From the NCBI GenBank assembly GCA_021820165.1, contig JAKADW010000065.1:1-8969 (forward strand): a stretch of 8,969 nt of DNA, read 5' to 3'. A model generated the notes under the pieces. The model was not told the origin of the DNA. It saw only the letters and a program-made list of their open reading frames with translations, and searched no databases. Positions 1-4,748 of this stretch are shown one piece after another; the first letter of the stretch is position 1; each line of letters starts with the position of its first letter. A program made the position numbers and the translations under genes. Origin of the DNA: Bacillota bacterium (lineage in GTDB: Bacteria > Bacillota_E > Sulfobacillia > Sulfobacillales > Sulfobacillaceae).

Positions 1-162
1 TCCCCGTCCTTCGTGTCCGAGTGTTATCCTTATCGGACCATGAATTTATTGCCAAATCATTTCGGTCGGGAATTTCCGGTGTCGGGAAGAACAGCTTCTG
101 ATTTGGAAGAGGGGAGCGACCTGCTAGCCGTAAAAGGAGCGGATGGTGGGCCGACAATTTAG
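1..162 (+). CDS. Possible 3' end of a gene entering from the left (uncertain)
   Basis: The plus-strand frame beginning at base 1 has no stop until TAG at 160-162, giving 53 codons that end in GADGGPTI. It stops 11 nt short of the end of the convergent HAD gene, which is where a convergent neighbour would be expected to finish. An internal ATG at 40-42 has no convincing ribosome binding site, so if real this is the C-terminal part of a longer gene. I recognise no family, and third-position base composition is neutral. A 53-codon open run can arise by chance at this GC content. No terminator-like hairpin is visible between this frame and the HAD gene. Confidence 0.2.
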   Translation, partial: SPSFVSECYPYRTMNLLPNHFGREFPVSGRTASDLEEGSDLLAVKGADGGPTI

Positions 163-173
163 TTCGGTGACGT

Positions 174-830
174 TTAAAGAAGACTTTGAATCAGAGCCGG
201 CAATCCACGTAAGTTTTCTAGAACGAAATCCGGACGAACGACGGTGGGACTCCACGGATCGATCCGGTCGAGTTCTTGGGCGGATACGCCAATCAGGACA
301 CCCAGTCGATGGCTTCGGTGGGCCACTAGCACATCATGGGATAAGCGATCGCCGATGTGTACCACACCAGGGCTTAGGGCATCCATTATTCGGCTATCCG
401 GCTTGGCCCTTAATGTCACGTCGGGGGTTACGATTCGCTCGAAGAGATAGTCCCACCCGAGCGCCTCTAAGTAGGGACGCTGGAAGGGCAAAAAGCCATT
501 GGTGACGAGCCCCAGCCGTACAGGAAGGCGTTTGATCGCCATCAGCGTGGATAGCGCCCCTGGAAGCACTAACGGGGTGACGGCGGAAGCCGGCGGCCGC
601 GTGGGCAAGGGGAGGGGAGGGAGTCCGAGTGTTCCGGCAATGTCGGTCCAGTCAAAAGACGAGACCCAGCGCCCAGATCGCCAGCGACGTTCGCCTTCCC
701 GGCGGAATTGTCCCCACAGGCTTCGCCATTCCTGACCGACGGTCGCCTGCAACCAGGGACCAAAGTGCAGTCGCCAATAGGGGTTTCGAACCAGCGTATT
801 GTCGAGGTCGAAGGTGACCCAAGGTCTCAT
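174..830 (-). CDS. HAD-superfamily hydrolase (probable phosphatase)
   Basis: Soluble 218-residue haloacid dehalogenase-like hydrolase, probably a phosphomonoesterase acting through an aspartyl-phosphate intermediate. All four HAD motifs are visible. Motif I is FDLDNT with nucleophile Asp8 and acid/base Asp10. Motif II is LVTNG at 108-112. The motif III lysine is Lys143 in RAKPDSR. Motif IV is HIGDRLSHD with Asp161 and Asp166 for Mg2+. The stretch between motifs I and II (about 15-100) fits a helical C1-type cap, as in the YjjG/HAD-IA group. The ATG at 830 overlaps the TGA of the upstream hydrolase gene as ATGA. Only a weak GGTGAG lies before it, so translation probably depends on coupling. 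The product ends normally with no frame disruption. The family is certain; the substrate cannot be told from sequence (sugar phosphates, nucleotides or damaged metabolites are all possible). Confidence 0.9.
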   Translation of the reverse strand: MRPWVTFDLDNTLVRNPYWRLHFGPWLQATVGQEWRSLWGQFRREGERRWRSGRWVSSFDWTDIAGTLGLPPLPLPTRPPASAVTPLVLPGALSTLMAIKRLPVRLGLVTNGFLPFQRPYLEALGWDYLFERIVTPDVTLRAKPDSRIMDALSPGVVHIGDRLSHDVLVAHRSHRLGVLIGVSAQELDRIDPWSPTVVRPDFVLENLRGLPALIQSLL

Positions 831-1801
831 TCGCTCACCCGTTGGTAGCGGATGAGATTGCCGTCATGAAGCCTGGCCACCTCGTCCGTGGACACCAGAT
901 ACTCGAGATGAGCCAGCGTTTCACCGAGGGCGAAGCGCCACTGATAATCATCTAAAGGCCGTCGGGAAAAGAGCCAGGGTGTCACGTGGTAGGCATCCAT
1001 GGGTTCTTCCTCAAGAATCTGCAAGAGGTCCTGGTTACGGGTTTGGTGATGACGAGTTAGCTGACCGACTCGCTCCTGGACGTTCTCAATCTCGTTTTCA
1101 TGGGCGCCCAGTCCACGGACCGGCCCCAGGGTCTTAAGGTATTCGAGAGACTCTAGATAGCGGCCCAAGGGATTCGGCTCGCCGTTCGGCCAAAGACTGA
1201 CATTTGGGGTGATACGCGATAGCACTTGATCGCCCGTGAACAGGATCTGTTCCTCCGCTAAGAACACCAGCCCCTGATGATCGGTGTGGCCGCCTTGCTC
1301 GAGGAAGCGGAACTGTACGCAACCTATCGTTTGGATCTCTCTATCGGTTATCCGGCGTATGGTGGTCGGGAGGGTGAGGGTTCGGCGAAAGGCTTGATCA
1401 AGGCGAATCCATCCGTCCACTAAGGCATCAGGGACGCCATGGGCATGATAAAAAGTACGGACTCGGTCCTCATCGTCCGACTTCGGGCGTATATACCGCT
1501 CGGCCGTATCTGCATCACCCGACATCATGGCCACCGGAGCCTCTAGACGATCGCTCAGCCAGGCCGCTAAGCCAATGTGATCCGGGTGGCAATGGGTGAC
1601 AAAGATGAGACCGGTGTGACCTTCGAGAGGGTAGCGCTTTAAGGCGAGGTCCCACTCTTCGCGGGCTTCAGGGGTGTCCATGCCGGCATCGACCACCAGC
1701 CATCCGGCACCGGTGTCCACGGCATAACAGTGGGTGTGCTTGACCGGCAAGGGGACTGGAACATCAATGCGGGCAACGGTAACAATGGAAGAATTAGACA
1801 T
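827..1801 (-). CDS. Metallo-beta-lactamase-fold hydrolase with C-terminal winged-helix domain
   Basis: Cytosolic 324-residue MBL-fold metallohydrolase. The metal-binding motif HxHxDH is THCHPDHIG (His70, His72, Asp74, His75). It is followed by GGHTDHQG (His172), FTGDQVL (Asp191) and GAHEN (His234), a full set of dinuclear metal ligands. Residues about 285-322, around LGETLAHLEYL and LIRYQRV, resemble the winged-helix tail of LACTB2-like MBL proteins. That group includes thioesterases, glyoxalase II-like enzymes and nucleases, so the substrate is open. I chose the ATG at 1801 because AAAGGAG (minus strand, 1809-1815) precedes it by 7 nt and the MBL fold begins about 20 residues later. The frame stays open upstream as far as a stop at 2210-2212, so a longer form starting from TTG at 2080 cannot be excluded, but no ribosome binding site supports it. 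The stop overlaps the start of the HAD hydrolase, suggesting an operon and joint function. Confidence 0.9.
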   Translation of the reverse strand: MSNSSIVTVARIDVPVPLPVKHTHCYAVDTGAGWLVVDAGMDTPEAREEWDLALKRYPLEGHTGLIFVTHCHPDHIGLAAWLSDRLEAPVAMMSGDADTAERYIRPKSDDEDRVRTFYHAHGVPDALVDGWIRLDQAFRRTLTLPTTIRRITDREIQTIGCVQFRFLEQGGHTDHQGLVFLAEEQILFTGDQVLSRITPNVSLWPNGEPNPLGRYLESLEYLKTLGPVRGLGAHENEIENVQERVGQLTRHHQTRNQDLLQILEEEPMDAYHVTPWLFSRRPLDDYQWRFALGETLAHLEYLVSTDEVARLHDGNLIRYQRVSE

Positions 1802-1808
1802 CACGCCA

Positions 1809-1815
1809 CTCCTTT
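1809..1815 (-). promoter_or_regulatory. Ribosome binding site that fixes the MBL hydrolase start
   Basis: On the minus strand this reads AAAGGAG, 7 nt before the ATG at 1801. It decides between this start and the in-frame TTG at 2080, which has no Shine-Dalgarno sequence. Confidence 0.8.
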
Positions 1816-1835
1816 GGTTGATCGTATCAAATATA

Positions 1836-1846
1836 TTGTAATACAA
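1836..1846. promoter_or_regulatory. Short palindrome upstream of the MBL hydrolase gene (possible operator)
   Basis: TTGTA-A-TACAA is a perfect 5-1-5 inverted repeat centred 40 nt before the hydrolase start, inside a markedly AT-rich island (about 1820-1930). Position and symmetry fit a small repressor site near a promoter. No -35/-10 pair with good spacing can be fixed, and a palindrome of this size in AT-rich sequence can occur by chance. Confidence 0.25.
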
Positions 1847-2289
1847 CTGCCGCCTGAGGAGCGACCTCCAAATCAAAGCATAAATATACGTCGATAGATC
1901 TAAAAACATGAGAATTTTGCCGTCGGTTCGTGTATAAAACGTCAGTTTACTGAATTCCATTCCTTGAAGCTCCACACCACGCTCGGGTTCCTTGCGCAAT
2001 AACACCCGGTCAAGTCCAGAGACATAGGGGCTTTTCTCTGTGATATCTCCCGGAACATAAAGGAGGGCGTCGCCTGCCAAAAAATATATCCATACGGTGA
2101 GCGTTCGACTCCTGTGCGGTACACACCGCGGTCCGGCGGCTGTTCCGCGCGATCGAGGTGGTAGTTGAAGAGCTTCGGGAGCGTCTAACCCCCTTAGGGT
2201 TTCCGCGGTTCAAGTAGCGGTGGGGCAAGGGAGCTATCTTCAACAATGGGTGGTCCATGAACGGCTTAATTTTGTGGGTTAGGGGGAGT

Positions 2290-2353
2290 CCCGGGCGCCG
2301 CCAGGGCCCGGGCGGTCGAGGGCCCTCGGCGGGAGAACGGCTCTTGGGGCCCC
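2290..2353. repeat. Cluster of GC-rich inverted repeats downstream of proA
   Basis: Three perfect inverted repeats lie within 64 nt. CCCGGGC (2290-2296) pairs with GCCCGGG (2306-2312) across a 9-nt loop. CGAGGGCCCTCG (2317-2328) is a 12-nt palindrome. GGGGCCCC (2346-2353) is an 8-nt palindrome. None is followed by a T-run on either strand, so they are not classical intrinsic terminators. They could be an extragenic palindromic element, a structured RNA or barriers to read-through from proBA. Confidence 0.4.
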
Positions 2354-2430
2354 GCGTACTCATCGTTGAGGGGTGGCGGGGCAGGGGATTGAGTCTTTCT
2401 TAATGAACGGTTGCCCGTGGTCGCGAACGG

Positions 2431-2462
2431 CGGCGCCCAAGACGGGCTGGCCAAGGGTGCCG
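2431..2462 (-). terminator. Hairpin just after proA, possible weak terminator
   Basis: CGGCGCCC (2431-2438) pairs with GGGTGCCG (2455-2462) as an 8-bp stem containing one G-T pair, with a 16-nt loop. It begins 11 nt past the proA stop in the direction of transcription. No U-run follows, so it may only stabilise the 3' end of the mRNA or act with Rho. Confidence 0.25.
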
Positions 2463-2473
2463 TGGGTCGCTGG

Positions 2474-3715
2474 CTATTGGGGTAGGTCACGGGTGTGCCC
2501 CGCCCCCCGAGCGAGCGTTTTCACCGTGGTTAGGGCTTCGGGGCCCATGGGACCCCGCGCGTGGAGCTTCTGCGTACTGATTCCCATTTCCCCACCGTAT
2601 CCAAACTGAAAGCCATCGGAAAAGCGCGTGGAGGCATTCCAGTACACAACTGCGGCGTCTACTTCCGCCAAAAAGCGTTGTCCGATGGAATAGTGCTCGG
2701 TGACGATGGCCTCGGAATGGTGACTGCCGTATTGGGCGATGTGCTCGAGTGCCTGGTCGAAGTCATCCACGACCCGCGCTGCTAAGTGTAGACCAAGATA
2801 TTCTTCCGCCCAGTCTGATTCCTCTGCTGGGTAGGCCTCAATGAGGCCACACACCGTTGGGTCCCCATGCCAGACCACACCATAGGGCTTCAATCGCGCG
2901 TAGGCCATCGGAAGCCAGTGGTCCTTGAGGCTTTGATGCACCAGCAGCGTTTCTAAGGCATTGCAGACGGCAGGGCTCGACACTTTGCCGTCTTCCAAGA
3001 TATTGAGTGCCATATCGAGGTCGGCCGCTTGGTCCACGTACAAGTGGCAATTACCGACGCCCGTTTCGATGACGGGTACGGTAGCGTTGGCCACCACGTC
3101 CTGGATGAGTCCGGCGCCCCCGCGGGGAATGAGGAGGTCTAGCCCAGGGAGATGCATCAGTTCTCGAGCCAGATGCCGATCAGGGTCGTCCAGCATGACC
3201 ACCAGGGATGAGGGGAGACCGTTTTCCTTTAAGGCCTGATGCCAAAGACTGGCCAGGAGAGCATTGCTGGTGTCGGCCTCGCGACCCCCTCGAAGAATAA
3301 TGGCGTTGCCGCTCTTGATGGCCAGCGCCACCGCCTCGACGGTCACGCCTGGTCGACTTTCATAGATGATGCCGATAACGCCCAATGGCACCCGAATCTG
3401 CTCCAAGGTTATTCCGTGCACGGTTTTCCAGAGCCGTCCGGAGCCTAATGGGTCGGGAGCTTGGCGCAACGAGGCGAGGCTCGCCCGGAGGCCTTGAAGC
3501 TTCTCAGGAGTGAGTCGGAGCCGCGAAAGGCGCGCTGGGGGGATTTCAGCGGCTTCGGCACGGCGAATGTCCTCACCGTTCGCCTCCAATATGGCGGCCG
3601 CGTTTGTTTCCAGTAGCGACTCCATGGCGTTCAAAATACCGTTTCGGTCGGCCAGTGGTATCGACGCTAAGGTTCGGGCGGCCAACTTGGCGTTAGCAAG
3701 TTGTTGCGTCAGCAT
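2474..3715 (-). CDS. proA: Gamma-glutamyl phosphate reductase (glutamate-5-semialdehyde dehydrogenase)
   Basis: Second step of proline biosynthesis: NADPH-dependent reduction of gamma-glutamyl phosphate to glutamate 5-semialdehyde, in the cytosol. The product has 413 residues, the usual ProA length. Diagnostic stretches in order are LGVIGIIYESRPGVTVEA (111-128), KSGNAIILRGGREA (134-147), LLIPRGGAGLI (194-204), the catalytic Cys251 in PAVCNALETLLVH, EYLGLHLAA (305-313), GSHHSEAIVTE (330-340) and FGYGGEMGISTQKLHARGPMG (371-391). The residues before the cysteine are KVSSPAVCN rather than the more usual KxxRPSVCN. The start is the ATG at 3715, 5 nt after AGGAGGT (minus strand 3721-3727); an upstream in-frame ATG at 3820 would add 35 unrelated residues. 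The gene starts 23 nt inside proB, and its ribosome binding site lies in proB coding sequence, so the two are translated from one message and probably coupled. Confidence 0.97.
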   Translation of the reverse strand: MLTQQLANAKLAARTLASIPLADRNGILNAMESLLETNAAAILEANGEDIRRAEAAEIPPARLSRLRLTPEKLQGLRASLASLRQAPDPLGSGRLWKTVHGITLEQIRVPLGVIGIIYESRPGVTVEAVALAIKSGNAIILRGGREADTSNALLASLWHQALKENGLPSSLVVMLDDPDRHLARELMHLPGLDLLIPRGGAGLIQDVVANATVPVIETGVGNCHLYVDQAADLDMALNILEDGKVSSPAVCNALETLLVHQSLKDHWLPMAYARLKPYGVVWHGDPTVCGLIEAYPAEESDWAEEYLGLHLAARVVDDFDQALEHIAQYGSHHSEAIVTEHYSIGQRFLAEVDAAVVYWNASTRFSDGFQFGYGGEMGISTQKLHARGPMGPEALTTVKTLARGAGHTRDLPQ

Positions 3716-4466
3716 GCCAGACCTCCTTTCGGGCCTCAAATCGGGTGCCGAGGCCATGATGATTCTGTCTGAGGCACGACCATACCTCTGGATGATGCCC
3801 CGGCATGAGCCAGGTCTCAATGCCGCCCTCTTGAGCGATAGCCGCCGCTTTTAACTTGCTCACGATGCCTCCTGAGCCCTGTGGGCCGGGCCGTCCTTGG
3901 CCAAATTGCCCAAAATGATGCTCGGTGACCCAGGAGAGGCGGGCAACTTTAATGGCATTAGGATTAGTCTCGGTATTGTCAGTGTACAGCCCATCGACGT
4001 CCGACAAAATAATGAGCTGGTCTGCCTGTAGGAGGCGCGCAATGGCAGCCGCCAAGGTGTCGTTGTCGCCCACAGCGGGACAGGTGGCGTCATTGCCGTT
4101 GATTAAGGGAATGACCCCGGCGCTCAGCAGGGAGGTAAGGGTGTCGCGTAAGAATTCGACCTGGTCGGGATGCGACAAGAGAGCGGGGGTAAGTAACATC
4201 TGGGCACTATGATAGGGCAAAAGCGCATCTTGATAGTGAGCCATCAGTCGACTTTGCCCAAGTGCCGCCAACGACGGGCGACTTAAAGAGCGTGACCGCG
4301 ATAACGCCCGACCGAGGCTTACCGCCCCGGAAACGACTAGGATAATGGCGTCCCCTTCTTGCATTAACTGTTTGACGCCGCGAGCAATGGCCGCCAAACG
4401 ATCGCGTTCGACGGTGCCGCGCGGTGAAAGCAATGTGGAAGTGCCAATCTTGATAACCCGTGTCAT
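3693..4466 (-). CDS. proB: Glutamate 5-kinase, short form without PUA domain
   Basis: First committed step of proline synthesis: ATP-dependent phosphorylation of glutamate to gamma-glutamyl 5-phosphate. It is a 257-residue amino-acid-kinase domain. Visible motifs are IKIGTSTL (Lys6) at the N terminus, VVSGAVSLG (44-52) with the conserved Ser46, LINGNDAT (121-128), VGDNDTLAA (132-140), LSDVDGLYT (154-162) and QGSGGIVSKL (196-205) with Lys204. The chain ends where the kinase domain ends, so the C-terminal PUA domain of E. coli-type enzymes (about 367 residues) is absent, as in many short bacterial ProB proteins. The usual INEND motif reads INGND, replacing the Glu but keeping the Asp (126) that lines the glutamate site. 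The ATG at 4466 follows GGGGGAG (minus strand 4474-4480) by 7 nt. Proline feedback control is likely, since it resides in the kinase domain, but it is not proven here. Confidence 0.95.
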   Translation of the reverse strand: MTRVIKIGTSTLLSPRGTVERDRLAAIARGVKQLMQEGDAIILVVSGAVSLGRALSRSRSLSRPSLAALGQSRLMAHYQDALLPYHSAQMLLTPALLSHPDQVEFLRDTLTSLLSAGVIPLINGNDATCPAVGDNDTLAAAIARLLQADQLIILSDVDGLYTDNTETNPNAIKVARLSWVTEHHFGQFGQGRPGPQGSGGIVSKLKAAAIAQEGGIETWLMPGHHPEVWSCLRQNHHGLGTRFEARKEVWHADATTC

Positions 4467-4480
4467 TCATTCTCTCCCCC

Positions 4481-4536
4481 TCGGTGTGAATAAATATACA
4501 ACAGGTGGAATGGAATTACTACCGTAAATTTCTGTT
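4481..4536. promoter_or_regulatory. AT-rich divergent promoter region (proBA to the left, small ORF/ATPase to the right)
   Basis: An AT-rich segment with TGAATAAATATAC at 4487-4499 lies between the two divergent ribosome binding sites. Read on the minus strand it gives TGTATATTTATT, which could supply a -10 element for proBA. I could not pair any -10 with a good -35 at 16-18 nt on either strand, so only the region, not the exact hexamers, is proposed. Confidence 0.35.
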
Positions 4537-4549
4537 GGGGAGTTGCAAA

Positions 4550-4669
4550 ATGGATGGAAGGCTAAACGGCCAAGAAATTCCCGTGATAATGGGTCGGAAT
4601 CTCCCCCCGCGAGGCGACTACCGCGACATATACCGTCCCGGTTGTCCGTTATTGGCTTTGGCTGGGTGA
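4550..4669 (+). CDS. Candidate small protein, 39 codons, unknown function
   Basis: The ATG at 4550 is preceded by GGGGAG (4537-4542) with an ideal 7-nt gap, and the frame runs 39 codons to TGA at 4667-4669. The product begins MDGRLNGQEIPVIMGRN and ends YRPGCPLLALAG. It is hydrophilic with one Cys, no membrane segment and no signal peptide. Codon choice looks coding-like, with many G-starting and A-starting codons and few rare ones. It lies 79 nt upstream of the P-type ATPase on the same strand, in the region divergent from proB, so it may share a transcript with the ATPase. I recognise no family. It could be a genuine small protein, a regulatory leader peptide for the ATPase, or a chance ORF; the ribosome binding site is the main argument for translation. 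Confidence 0.45.
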   Translation: MDGRLNGQEIPVIMGRNLPPRGDYRDIYRPGCPLLALAG

Positions 4670-4684
4670 CCGATGTGGGGCCGC

Positions 4685-4711
4685 TCCCAGTTCTGACCGT
4701 TTCGCCTGGGA
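4685..4711 (+). other. Hairpin in the ATPase leader
   Basis: TCCCAG (4685-4690) and CTGGGA (4706-4711) form a perfect 6-bp stem with a 15-nt loop, between the small ORF and the ATPase ribosome binding site. There is no T-run, so it is not a terminator by itself. Its role, if any, is unknown. Confidence 0.2.
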
Positions 4712-4735
4712 CATACCTTAGTGGCGAGGATGGAC

Positions 4736-4741
4736 AGGAGG
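4736..4741 (+). promoter_or_regulatory. Ribosome binding site that decides the TTG start of the ATPase
   Basis: AGGAGG lies 7 nt before TTG at 4749. No ATG or GTG near the N terminus of this frame has a comparable site. Confidence 0.8.
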
Positions 4742-4748
4742 GATTTCG

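Larger units (their letters stand above)
1816..2473. other. 658-nt region without a confident gene between proA and the MBL hydrolase
   Basis: The region has three distinct parts. The AT-rich part (about 1820-1930) probably carries the hydrolase promoter. The middle part (about 1930-2270) holds a minus-strand frame continuous with the hydrolase gene up to 2209. It also holds a short plus-strand frame (2101-2217) whose end reads ERLTPLGFPRFK then stop, which resembles the tail of a degraded protein gene. The right part (about 2285-2470) is extremely GC-rich and full of inverted repeats. No tRNA, SRP, 6S, tmRNA or RNase P signature was found by eye, and no pair of matching terminal inverted repeats was seen. 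Confidence 0.5.

Noticed and set aside
144..173. CCGA/TCGG inverted repeat around 151-167 as a terminator for the HAD gene
   Set aside because: The stem has only 4 bp and no T-run follows on either strand.
143..505. Plus-strand ORF of 120 codons with AAAGGAG 6 nt before its second codon (GTG at 146)
   Set aside because: All but its first ten codons lie antisense to the HAD hydrolase, which has every catalytic motif. The product shows no recognisable domain and is Arg/Pro-rich, as expected of a shadow frame.
2105..2121. GTTCGACTCC resembling a tRNA T-loop
   Set aside because: The flanking 5-nt arms (GAGCG and CCTGT) do not pair, and no acceptor, D or anticodon arm is found at the required distances.
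2204..2222. GGTTCAAG resembling a tRNA T-arm
   Set aside because: The stem partners do not match in tRNA register; the sequence only forms a 4-bp CCGC/GCGG hairpin.
2010..2363. 117-codon minus-strand ORF between proA and the MBL hydrolase
   Set aside because: There is no ribosome binding site, the composition is dominated by Arg, Ser and Pro as in GC-rich noncoding frames, and no motif is recognisable.
4614..4627. GGCGACTACCGCG, a partial match to the T-box signature GGGTGGTACCGCG
   Set aside because: Only the TACCGCG half matches, there is no specifier loop or terminator/antiterminator arrangement, and it would precede a cation ATPase on the wrong strand for proBA.
4533..4748. ATPase leader considered as a yybP-ykoY (Mn2+) riboswitch because of GGGGAGTTGC at 4537
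   Set aside because: The rest of the conserved riboswitch core was not found by eye, and the same bases are better explained as a ribosome binding site. A covariance-model scan would settle it.
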